49,735 nucleotides of DNA from JBOGTC01 sp050692055 (lineage in GTDB: Bacteria; Chloroflexota; Limnocylindria; QHBO01), in assembly GCA_050692055.1 (NCBI GenBank), contig JBOGTC010000152.1, forward strand, positions 1 to 49,735, in the 5' to 3' direction. A model generated the notes under the pieces. It made no database searches. It worked only from the letters and a program-made list of their open reading frames with translations, and was not told the origin of the DNA. Position 1 is the stretch's first letter. Each line of letters starts with the position of its first letter. Both the position numbers and the translations under genes were made by a program. Below, in pieces: positions 23,589 through 31,841 of this stretch.

Positions 23589-23608
23589 GAGTATATACGT
23601 ATATACTC
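23589..23608. promoter_or_regulatory. Perfect 20-bp AT-rich palindrome
   Basis: GAGTATATAC joined to GTATATACTC is a perfect palindrome five bases after the DUF2277 stop. It is strikingly A+T-rich for this genome. It could be a repressor operator left beside the decayed SMR gene, or a hairpin terminator. Confidence 0.5.
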
Positions 23609-23630
23609 GTGGGCCGCGGCCCGCGGCTGA

Positions 23631-23866
23631 TCAGACCGCGGTGTCCGGCGTCGTCAGCTTGAGCCGGTGAGCGCCACGACCATCAGCCCCAGGAAGGCCA
23701 GCCGTCCTGCGGTGGCCGGCTCGTCGAACAGGATGATCCCCAGGATCGCGGCGCCAACGGCGCCGATACCGACCCAGATCGCGTAGGCCGTGCCGATCGG
23801 CAGCGTCCGCGCTGCCAGGCCGAGCAGGACCATGGAGGCCACGATGGCCGCGAGCGGCGCTACCAT
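23631..23866 (-). pseudogene. SMR-family (SugE/EmrE-like) multidrug transporter remnant
   Basis: From the ATG at 23866 the frame encodes SMR segments 2-4: RTLPIGTAYAIWVGIGAVGA, AILGIILFDEPATAGRLAFL and GLMVVALTG. An SMR protein should have about 105 residues, but the first membrane helix with the essential Glu is missing, because the thiolase gene begins at 23873 on the other strand. Near 23663-23666 one base is missing: the expected ending GLKLTTPDTAV is found only in the next frame (stop at 23631). The gene is therefore 5'-truncated and frameshifted. Confidence 0.8.
23861..23866 (+). promoter_or_regulatory. -10 box TACCAT for the thiolase gene
   Basis: TACCAT ends six bases before the thiolase ATG at 23873. 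It coincides with the first codon of the opposite-strand SMR remnant, so this promoter sits where that gene was cut. Confidence 0.45.
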
Positions 23867-23872
23867 GGACCG

Positions 23873-25099
<1,227 letters not shown>

Positions 25100-25100
25100 G

Positions 25101-25667
25101 GTGAGCCTGGCCGCCTGGCGTCGGGTCGGCACGCCGGAAGGGCTGAGCCTCGTGCAGCTGGCGGCCGTGGGCAAGCGCATCCGGGCGGATGGTTGGGAGG
25201 TGGTCGTCGCCGAATCCGAGACGTGGGCCGTCCGCTTCTCGGTCGAAATCGATGCCGGGTGGAGGACGCGTTCGACCGTCGTCGATGCGACCACCCATGC
25301 CGGAACGCGACGGGTTCAGCTCAAGGCGGATCGCGAGCGCAGATGGCGTGTGGACGGCAGGCAGCGGCCCGAGCTGGATGGCTGCCTCGACGTCGACGTC
25401 GCGGCAACGCCGTTCACGAACACGCTGCCGATCCGCCGGCTGATGCTCCAGCCGGGCGAGCATGCCGAGATCCGCGTGGCATGGATCGACGTGCCGAGCC
25501 TGGACGTGCGGCCGGTCGCCCAGCGCTACACGCATCTCGAGGCCGCCGGCGACCTGGACCGCTACGAATATCGCTCGCTCCCATCCGGGCGGCGCTATCT
25601 GCTGAGCGTCGACGAGGAGGGTCTCGTCGTGGATTACGAGAGCATCTGGACCCGGGTTCAGACGTAG
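25101..25667 (+). CDS. Putative glycolipid-binding protein (PF06475 type)
   Basis: The 188-residue product has the family pattern of a beta-rich protein. It opens with SLVQLAAVGKRIRADGWEVV, the centre is CLDVDVAATPFTNTLPIRRL, and then come VAWIDVPSLDVRPVAQRYTH and an ending VDEEGLVVDYESIWTR. The domain name comes from one studied member; the role in bacteria is largely unknown. The GTG start lies one base after the thiolase stop, which favours it over the overlapping frame from 25056. It is cytoplasmic with no signal peptide. Confidence 0.85.
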   Translation: MSLAAWRRVGTPEGLSLVQLAAVGKRIRADGWEVVVAESETWAVRFSVEIDAGWRTRSTVVDATTHAGTRRVQLKADRERRWRVDGRQRPELDGCLDVDVAATPFTNTLPIRRLMLQPGEHAEIRVAWIDVPSLDVRPVAQRYTHLEAAGDLDRYEYRSLPSGRRYLLSVDEEGLVVDYESIWTRVQT

Positions 25668-25698
25668 CGCATCAGGAGCATCCCCAGCGCGACGCCGC

Positions 25699-26115
25699 TC
25701 ATCCGCGGAAGGACCAGGACGCCCAGCGTTCGACCCGGACCACGATCGCCGCGCCGAAGGCATCCGGCAGATCAGCGTACTGCGAATACTTGGCGCGCAG
25801 CAGCTCAATACCTCGGTCGCGTTGAGCTCCAGCATCGACGATGTGCGCGGTGCCATCGGCGCGCACCCACCAGAGACGCGCCCAGTCCTCGTCGTACTCG
25901 TCAACGAGGAGCGATACCCGCGGATTGGCCTCGATGTGGCGGAGCCGCTGGAGCTTTCGGGAGGCTTTCGGCTTGGCGTCGACGACCGAGTAGACGAGAT
26001 CGTGGTCCAGGGCGAAGACGATCGGCACGACGTGCGGCGAGCCATCGGCGCCGGCGGTGCCAAGCCGCGCGACCCGTGCGGTGCCGAAGCGGCGGCGCGC
26101 TTCGTCCTCGCCCAT
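25699..26115 (-). CDS. PPOX-class F420/FMN-dependent oxidoreductase
   Basis: The 138-residue split-barrel protein begins RFGTARVARLGTAGADGSPH, followed by VVPIVFALDHDLVYSVVDAK, then a basic segment and RVSLLVDEYDEDWARLWWVR. This is the Rv0121-like branch of pyridoxamine oxidase-like proteins that usually bind F420 or FMN. The start at 26115 is fixed by GAAAGGAG five bases upstream, one of the best ribosome sites in the window. An F420-type enzyme of another class is encoded 320 bases away. Confidence 0.88.
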   Translation of the reverse strand: MGEDEARRRFGTARVARLGTAGADGSPHVVPIVFALDHDLVYSVVDAKPKASRKLQRLRHIEANPRVSLLVDEYDEDWARLWWVRADGTAHIVDAGAQRDRGIELLRAKYSQYADLPDAFGAAIVVRVERWASWSFRG

Positions 26116-26225
26116 GGTGCTCCTTTCTCCGGCCGGTGCGCGAGGCGGCGCGGCGCACGACCTCGGGATCACTGTTCGGCTCTACCGGGTATCGGTGGTG
26201 GCCCCGGTTTCCGCTGTTCAGCAAT

Positions 26226-26408
26226 GCAGTTACTGATACGCAAATCGCCGCGGCGTCGGGGACGGAAGAATCGAGGTAAATCTGTGTCGATGGGAGCTTG
26301 CGTGGTCAAGGTGTCGCGTAAGAGTAACCACGTTGCTATCGCGCAATGATGGTGGCGGGCCGGGGTCTCGGTGGTCGCGTAACAGTAACCACGCTGCTAT
26401 TGCGCTGG
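26226..26408. repeat. Cluster of a dispersed repeat (two direct copies, one inverted)
   Basis: Direct copies at 26313-26347 and 26374-26408 share GTCGCGTAA.AGTAACCACG, then TGCTAT, 61 bases apart. A shorter inverted copy (GCAGTTACTGATACGC) is at 26226-26241, and a further inverted copy lies at 33357-33382. The spacer 26116-26436 holds only these repeats. Confidence 0.7.
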
Positions 26409-26436
26409 AACCGCGGCGCTCGCGGCGTATCGGCCC

Positions 26437-27426
26437 TCAGGAGAGCTTCAGGTTCGGCAGGACCTTGTCGCCGAAGGCCTCGATGAAGGCGGCCTGGTCG
26501 CGTCCGACGTTGTGCAGGTAGATCTCGTCGAAGCCGAAGTCCACGAAGCGCTGGAGCTGCGCGGTGTGCTCCTCGAGATCGGCGCTGATCAGCATGCGGT
26601 TGGCGAAGTTCTCGATGCGCACGAGCTTGGCCATGTTCTCGAAGTCCTCGGGATTCTTGATGTCCTGCTTCGGGAACGGCATTCCGCCATTGGGCCACTC
26701 GCGCAGGGCGTTCTCCTCGGCCTCGGCCTGGGTCGGCGCCCAGCTGACATGGACCTGGAGCTGGGTGCGCATGGCCGATGGATCCTTGCCGGCCTCTATG
26801 GCGCCCTCGGCAAATTTGTCCCACAGCATGCGGATCTTCTCGTCCGCGGCGCCGACGGTGATGAGCCCATCGGCGTGGCGACCGGCGCGCTTCGCGTTCA
26901 GGGGACCGGCCGTGGCGATGTAGATCGGAACCGGCTGCTCGGGGCACGTGTAGAGCTTCGCCGACTCGAGCGTGAAGTAGTCGCCATCGTGCTTGACCAC
27001 CTTGCCGCTGAAGAGCTTGCCGATGACCTCGACCGCTTCGAACATCATCCGCGATCGCACCCCGATCTCGGGCCACTCGCCGCCGATGACGTGCTCGTTG
27101 AGCGCTTCGCCGGCGCCAAGCCCCAGCCAGAAGCGCCCGGGGTACATCGCGCCCAGGGTGGCCGCGGCGTGGGCGATCACGGCGGGGTGGTAGCGGAATC
27201 CGGGGCAGGTGACGGCAGTGCCGAAGGGGAGGCTCGTACGCTGGCCGAGCGCGCCCATGAAAGACCAGGCGAATGCGCTCTGCCCCTGCCGCGGCGTCCA
27301 CGGGTGGAAGTGCTCGCTGACCTGGAAGCCGGCGCTGAACCCGGCGGCCTCGGCGGCCTCCGCCCAGTCGAGCAGCTCGGTGGGATGGAACTGCTCAAGC
27401 ATGGCCGCATAGCCGATCTTCGTCAT
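26437..27426 (-). CDS. F420-dependent LLM-class oxidoreductase (glucose-6-phosphate dehydrogenase-like)
   Basis: The 329-residue TIM-barrel protein has MTKIGYAAMLEQFHPTELLD, FQVSEHFHPWTPRQGQSAFA, GTAVTCPGFRYHPAVIAHAA, LGLGAGEALNEHVIGGEWPE and IYIATAGPLNAKRAGRHADG. These are close to the TIGR03557 group of F420-dependent dehydrogenases that includes Fgd. The substrate may be a sugar phosphate or another alcohol. It implies coenzyme F420 in this organism. TACGCT lies seven bases before the ATG. Confidence 0.92.
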   Translation of the reverse strand: MTKIGYAAMLEQFHPTELLDWAEAAEAAGFSAGFQVSEHFHPWTPRQGQSAFAWSFMGALGQRTSLPFGTAVTCPGFRYHPAVIAHAAATLGAMYPGRFWLGLGAGEALNEHVIGGEWPEIGVRSRMMFEAVEVIGKLFSGKVVKHDGDYFTLESAKLYTCPEQPVPIYIATAGPLNAKRAGRHADGLITVGAADEKIRMLWDKFAEGAIEAGKDPSAMRTQLQVHVSWAPTQAEAEENALREWPNGGMPFPKQDIKNPEDFENMAKLVRIENFANRMLISADLEEHTAQLQRFVDFGFDEIYLHNVGRDQAAFIEAFGDKVLPNLKLS

Positions 27427-27471
27427 GGCGCACAGCGTACTTCAGCTGACGGTGCGCGCTAGGCTTCCGCA
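27427..27471. promoter_or_regulatory. Divergent promoter region, F420 enzyme / GNAT
   Basis: TACGCT (minus, 27439-27434) is seven bases from the F420-enzyme ATG. TAGGCT (plus, 27460-27465) is six bases from the GNAT ATG. Only 45 bases separate the two start codons. Confidence 0.5.
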
Positions 27472-28338
27472 ATGCCGTTCACGCTGACCCGATACCGAAC
27501 CGTCGACGAGTTCCTGGCTGCTGCCGGTGGTTACCTTGCTGAGCGCGAGGCCGAGCACAACCTGATCTTCGGCATCTGCTCCGCGATCCGCGCCAACCCC
27601 GAGACGCCGGGCGAGGCACCGAGCTTCGCCGCCGTGACCGATGACGCCGGACGCGTTTCCGCCGCCGCCCTGCGCACACCGCCGTGGAACGTGGTCCTCT
27701 CCGAGGTCGACACCCCCGAGGCGACCGACCTGCTCGCCGACGACTGGGCGGCGCACGATCCTGATCTGCGCGGGGTGACGGGGCCGAAGGCGGCGGCTGG
27801 CCGCTTCTCCAAGCAGTGGACACGGCGGACTGGGCGCACCGCTCGCATCGAGCTCGAGGAGCGCATCTTCCGGCTGGCTCGGGTCATCCCGCCCCGACCG
27901 ACGCCAGGATCGTGGCGGCTTGCCGCAGACCGCGACCGGCAGATCCTCGCCGACTGGTTCGTGGCGTTCGTCGAGGAGGCAGCGCCTGAGTCGCCGCGAC
28001 CGGACGATCTCGACGCGGCAGTCGATCGTTGGATCCGCCGCATCGGGCGCACGATGTACCTGTGGGAGGACGGTGACAGGGTCGTCTCCCTTGTCGGCGC
28101 GGGCGGCGAGACGCCGAACGGCATCCGGATCGGGCCGGTCTACACGCCGCCCGAGCTTCGCCGGCGCGGCTACGCCTCCGCGTTGACGGCGGCCGCCAGC
28201 CAGGACCAGCTCGATGCAGGCCGGCGCTTCTGCTTCCTCTTCACCGATCTCGCGAATCCCACCAGTAACAAGATCTACCAGGCCATCGGCTACGAGCCGG
28301 TGGGCGACGTCGACCAGTACCTGTTCGAGACCGCCTGA
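27472..28338 (+). CDS. GNAT-family N-acetyltransferase
   Basis: The 288-residue product has a helical N-terminal half and a C-terminal GNAT core: GIRIGPVYTPPELRRRGYAS, an RRRGYASALT acetyl-CoA loop, then FLFTDLANPTSNKIYQAIGY. The long N-terminal part is common in the DUF-linked GNATs that acetylate small molecules. The target is unknown. A small lipoprotein gene follows after three bases, so the two are probably co-transcribed. Confidence 0.88.
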   Translation: MPFTLTRYRTVDEFLAAAGGYLAEREAEHNLIFGICSAIRANPETPGEAPSFAAVTDDAGRVSAAALRTPPWNVVLSEVDTPEATDLLADDWAAHDPDLRGVTGPKAAAGRFSKQWTRRTGRTARIELEERIFRLARVIPPRPTPGSWRLAADRDRQILADWFVAFVEEAAPESPRPDDLDAAVDRWIRRIGRTMYLWEDGDRVVSLVGAGGETPNGIRIGPVYTPPELRRRGYASALTAAASQDQLDAGRRFCFLFTDLANPTSNKIYQAIGYEPVGDVDQYLFETA

Positions 28339-28341
28339 CCG

Positions 28342-28755
28342 ATGCGCGCGAGGCTCTTCCTGGTGTCGGCGCTGATGCCGGCGCTCGTGGGCTGCCAGTC
28401 GCCTTCGGGTGCCGAGGTGCCCGTCTGCGACGGCCTGGCGCTGGATCGTGAAGCGGTTGCCGTCCAGGAGGGTGGAGCTGATCCGCAGCCGGTACGGATC
28501 CAGTGCTGGCGCGAGGTCGACCGCGAGCGGATTCAGCTGTGGTTCGCCACGCCCGCCGGCCCGTCCTGCCATCAGCTCGCACGCGTGGAGCTGGTCGAGT
28601 CGGCCGATGCGATCTCGGTGGCCCTGATCATGGTCCGTGACGATGCGCCGAACGCCGGCGCGTGCCCGGAGGAGTCACAGGATCTCCTGACCGAGGTCGA
28701 TCTCCAGGCGTCGGTGGGGGAGCGGATGCTCCTCGACGCCGGCTCCGCGGAGTGA
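28342..28755 (+). CDS. Small hypothetical lipoprotein
   Basis: The 137-residue product has a short signal peptide and a lipobox ending at Cys18 (MPALVGC). The mature part has three Cys (near residues 31, 55 and 78) and another in GACPEES, which could form disulphides outside the cell. No known domain is visible. The ATG stands in the context CTGACCGATG, three bases after the GNAT stop. Confidence 0.68.
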   Translation: MRARLFLVSALMPALVGCQSPSGAEVPVCDGLALDREAVAVQEGGADPQPVRIQCWREVDRERIQLWFATPAGPSCHQLARVELVESADAISVALIMVRDDAPNAGACPEESQDLLTEVDLQASVGERMLLDAGSAE

Positions 28756-28761
28756 TGCGGC

Positions 28762-28892
28762 ATAGCGCTCTTGCCGTGAGCGCTATCCGAGCGTGGCTGC
28801 CGCGAGCGGATGCGTAACACTTGCCACGCGAGCGGCAGCGGGGTCGGACGGCCGCCGGCAGCCATACCGCTCGCCGTACGAGCGGTATGGCT
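28762..28892. repeat. Cluster of perfect hairpins between convergent genes
   Basis: ATAGCGCTC/GAGCGCTAT (28762-28786) and AGCCATACCGCTC/GAGCGGTATGGCT (28860-28892) are perfect stems with 7-base loops. Between them GCTGCCGC and GCGGCAGC can also pair. A GAGCG core recurs five times. They lie between convergent genes and may terminate both. Confidence 0.65.
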
Positions 28893-28976
28893 GCTGATCA
28901 GACCGGCTTCACGGATAGCGCCAGCGCGGTGAGCATTAGGGGCCGCCGGACCCGGGCGGCTTGGGGGAGCCGTCGC

Positions 28977-29630
28977 TCAGTGCCGCCCGCGGACGCCCCG
29001 CGGCTGGCCTCCGTCGTCCAGCCAGCCGCTGATCCGCTCCAGGGCACGATCGGCGCGCTCCTGGGTCATCTTGTCTGCCGCCACCGCCGCGTCGAGGTCG
29101 GCCTGCGCCGAGGAGAGCACGGCCTCGCTCACCGTGGCGTACTCGACGCCCTGCTCGTCGGCGACCTCGCTGAGCGAGGCGCCGTCCGCGAGCCGCTCGT
29201 GCAGGTCGGCCGGCTCCAGGCCCAGCGTCTCGGCCGCCGCCTGCCACATACCGGACCGGAACTCGGCCGTGGCGGCGTGCCTGGCGGCACCGTGGAAGCG
29301 AGCCCCCAGCAGCGCGCACCCGTCACCCTCCGCCTCGGCGATGCGGCTGGTCATCCGCTCACCGATCTCGGCGGGCAGGTCACCGTTGTCGACCATGGCC
29401 TCGATCGTGGACGTGGCCGCGGACCTCGTCGCCGGGACGAGGGCATCGGGCTCGACGCCGAGCTCTTCGGCCAGGGTGTCGAGATACAGGTCGCAGTACT
29501 CGCCGTCCTCATCGGTCAGGACGCCTTCGCCGCCCTCTGGCGAGGCAGCCACCGCGTTGATCAGGGTGCCGCCGACGAGTGCGGCCACGATCAGGGCGCC
29601 AACGGCGCCCAAGGTTCGCATGAGACGCAT
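28977..29630 (-). CDS. Membrane-anchored exported protein of unknown function
   Basis: The 217-residue product starts with a membrane helix (about 7-28), followed by an acidic exported domain. The segment LGLEPADLHERLADGASLSE, then VADEQGV, is a repeat-like helix pair (LG....L...L..G.SL.E.A...GV) seen in many exported proteins of Gram-positive-type bacteria. A related half lies earlier (LGVEPDALVPATRS). GGAGG is ten bases before the ATG. It faces a two-component operon across 124 bases and is a natural candidate target of that system. Confidence 0.75.
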   Translation of the reverse strand: MRLMRTLGAVGALIVAALVGGTLINAVAASPEGGEGVLTDEDGEYCDLYLDTLAEELGVEPDALVPATRSAATSTIEAMVDNGDLPAEIGERMTSRIAEAEGDGCALLGARFHGAARHAATAEFRSGMWQAAAETLGLEPADLHERLADGASLSEVADEQGVEYATVSEAVLSSAQADLDAAVAADKMTQERADRALERISGWLDDGGQPRGVRGRH

Positions 29631-29683
29631 CGGTCCATGCCTCCATTGCGTGCTTGACGGCACCGATGGTTGGCCGGGACCCA

Positions 29684-29703
29684 TCAAGATCGGGTCAAGA
29701 TCG
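29684..29703. promoter_or_regulatory. Tandem 9-bp direct repeat, candidate response-regulator operator
   Basis: TCAAGATCG occurs at 29684-29692 and again at 29695-29703, with an 11-base period, one helical turn. OmpR-family regulators commonly bind head-to-tail half sites with this period. It lies between the two-component operon and the exported protein; TACGAT (29743-29748) is six bases from the regulator ATG. Confidence 0.55.
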
Positions 29704-29754
29704 CGGTTGCGCGTCTTCACATCCTCTGAATCGGTCCGCGCGTACGATGCGGCC

Positions 29755-30471
29755 ATGGCTGACCCAGCGCGGATCCTGGTGGTCGAGGACGAGCCGCAGC
29801 TGCGCTCGTTGATGCGCCTCTACCTGGAGCGTGACGGCCACCGGGTGACCGATGCCGGCGACGGCCCCTCGGCCCTGTCCGCCTTCGACGCCGGTGGAGC
29901 CGATCTCGTCATCCTCGACCTGATGCTGCCGGGCATGCAGGGCGAGACGGTCCTCGAGGCGCTGCGCGATGCCGGAGACGTGCCCGTCCTCATCACCTCC
30001 GCGAAACGGACCGATGCAGAGCGCATCGCCGGCCTGCGCGCGGGGGCCGACGACTACCTCGGCAAGCCGTTCAATCCGCATGAGCTGACCGCCCGGGTGG
30101 CGGCCATCCTGCGCCGGTCACGGCCTTCGTCCATGGCCGCGGAGGCAGAGCCGATGCTGACGCTCGACGGCGGCCGGCTGGTCCTGGATCCCGCTTCGCG
30201 CCGGTACACATGTGGCCAGGGCGGGGGCCGCCTCACGCCGGGAGAGTGCGCGCTCCTGGTTGCGCTGGCACGTCGCCCGGGAAGCGTCTGGAGCCGTGCG
30301 CAGCTGCTCGAGGTGGTGGCGCGGCGCCCCGACGACGTGTACGAGCGCGTCGTGGACGTCCACGTCGCGAACCTGCGCCGGAAGCTCGGCGACGATGCCG
30401 GGCAGCCATGGCTCATCGAGACGATCCCGGGCACCGGCTATCGGCTGGTGGCGACCCGGGACCCGGCGTGA
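29755..30471 (+). CDS. OmpR/PhoB-family response regulator
   Basis: The 238-residue product has a receiver domain (E11-D12 acidic pair, phosphoacceptor D55 in VILDLMLPGM, Lys in YLGKPFNPHE) and a winged helix (RLTPGECALLVALARRPGSV, VVDVHVANLRRKLGDDAG, IPGTGYRLV). It starts six bases after TACGAT. Its TGA overlaps the kinase ATG by one base. The 9-bp direct repeats upstream may be its own binding site. Confidence 0.95.
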   Translation: MADPARILVVEDEPQLRSLMRLYLERDGHRVTDAGDGPSALSAFDAGGADLVILDLMLPGMQGETVLEALRDAGDVPVLITSAKRTDAERIAGLRAGADDYLGKPFNPHELTARVAAILRRSRPSSMAAEAEPMLTLDGGRLVLDPASRRYTCGQGGGRLTPGECALLVALARRPGSVWSRAQLLEVVARRPDDVYERVVDVHVANLRRKLGDDAGQPWLIETIPGTGYRLVATRDPA

Positions 30472-31799
30472 TGCGCGGCCAGCCCCTGGCACTGCGCCTG
30501 GCGGCCGTCCTCGCCGTGGCTGTCGTGGGCGTGCTGCTCATCGCCGGACTGCTCGTGAACCGTTCCGTCAGCCGCTCCCTGGAGGAGACGCTCAGCCGAT
30601 CCGAGGAAGCGAGGCTGGAGCTGGCGGTGAACGTGCTCGAGGAGCAGCTCGCGGACGGTCGGCGTGCCCAACCGCTGTTGCGTGGGATCGCGCAGGCAAC
30701 GGGAGGGCGCGCGACGTTGCTCGGCCCCGATGGCTCGGTGCTCGCCCAGGCCGGCCGGCTCCCTGCCGGTGACCCGTCCGAGACGCTGACCGAGCCGATC
30801 CAGACCGAATCGGGCGAGGGCCGCCTCGAGATCAGCGTGCCGAGCCGCGAGGCGCCGTTCCTGCGCGCCTTCAATGCCGCGCTCGTGATCGCCGGCGTGC
30901 TGAGCGTGCTGGCGCTGATCATGGTTGCGGCACTCCTGGCCGATCGCCTGACCCGTCCGCTCCGTGGCGTGGCCGCGGCGGCGCGCCGGCTCGGGGCGGG
31001 CGACCTGGCCGCGCGCGCGGCCGGTGGTTCCGACCGCGAGTCCGCCGAGCTGGCCGGCGCCTTCAATGCCATGGCCGATCGGATCGAGCGCTCAGAGATG
31101 CTTCGTCGTCGTGCGTCGAGTGACATGGCGCACGACCTCGCCACGCCCGCGACAGTCCTCGAGTCGCAGCTGCAGGCCATGGTCGACGGCGTCATCCCGG
31201 CGAACGCGGCCGAGCTCGACAGGGCGCGCGCCTCGGCCGCCGCGCTCTCAGGCGTGATCATCCAGCTGGGCGAGCTGGCCAGCGCTGAGGCCGCTCCCCT
31301 GCAGCGTCAGTCGGCGCTGGTCGATGCCCGCGAGCTCGTCGCGGAGGTCGTCGCCTCGCTCGACGGCCTCTTCCGCGAACGCGGCGTGACGGCACTCGTG
31401 GATCCCGGCTCGGCGCCGCTCCGTGTCCACGCTGACCGCGGTCACCTCGCGCGCGCTCTCCGCAACGTGATTGCGAATGCGGCGCAGCATTCGCCGCGCG
31501 GCCGTCCCGTCGTCATCTCCGGGGCAGAGACGGGCGCTGCGGTGGAGCTTCGTGTGACCGACTCGGGCCCGGGCATCGCGCCGCGGGATCTGGCGCACGT
31601 GTTCGAGCGGTTCTATCGCGCTGATCCTGCGCGCGGGAGCGCGCCCAGCCGCGGCAGCGGCATCGGTCTCACCATCGCCCGCGAGCTCCTGGCGGCCAAC
31701 GGCGGCGAGATCTCGGTCGAGCGCACCGATTCGGACGGGACCACGTTTCTCATCAAGCTGCCGCGGGTAGTGCCGCCTGTGGGGCAGGGTCGTATATGA
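30471..31799 (+). CDS. Sensor histidine kinase
   Basis: The 442-residue protein has membrane helices at about 8-30 and 134-158, with a sensor domain of about 100 residues between them. HAMP follows (about 158-210), then H221 in MAHDLATPATVLESQL (an unusual H box, HDLATP for HELRTP), an N box NVIANAAQHSP (332-342), G1 DSGPGI (364-369), an F box FERFYRAD and G2 GSGIGLTI (395-402). It is co-translated with the regulator. The H-box change keeps the phosphoacceptor His but alters the following Glu, which takes part in autophosphorylation and phosphatase activity. Confidence 0.95.
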   Translation: MRGQPLALRLAAVLAVAVVGVLLIAGLLVNRSVSRSLEETLSRSEEARLELAVNVLEEQLADGRRAQPLLRGIAQATGGRATLLGPDGSVLAQAGRLPAGDPSETLTEPIQTESGEGRLEISVPSREAPFLRAFNAALVIAGVLSVLALIMVAALLADRLTRPLRGVAAAARRLGAGDLAARAAGGSDRESAELAGAFNAMADRIERSEMLRRRASSDMAHDLATPATVLESQLQAMVDGVIPANAAELDRARASAAALSGVIIQLGELASAEAAPLQRQSALVDARELVAEVVASLDGLFRERGVTALVDPGSAPLRVHADRGHLARALRNVIANAAQHSPRGRPVVISGAETGAAVELRVTDSGPGIAPRDLAHVFERFYRADPARGSAPSRGSGIGLTIARELLAANGGEISVERTDSDGTTFLIKLPRVVPPVGQGRI

Positions 31800-31829
31800 C
31801 CGAAACGGCCGCATCCGACCGCCAGCGGC

Positions 31830-31835
31830 TACCAT
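31830..31835 (+). promoter_or_regulatory. -10 box TACCAT for aldehyde dehydrogenase
   Basis: TACCAT ends six bases before the ATG at 31842, in the 42-base gap after the histidine kinase. Confidence 0.45.
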
Positions 31836-31841
31836 TCGGGC

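Noticed and set aside
26313..26408. Possible CRISPR array from the two 35-bp repeats
   Set aside because: Only two direct copies, spacer of 26 bases, imperfect repeats and no cas genes.
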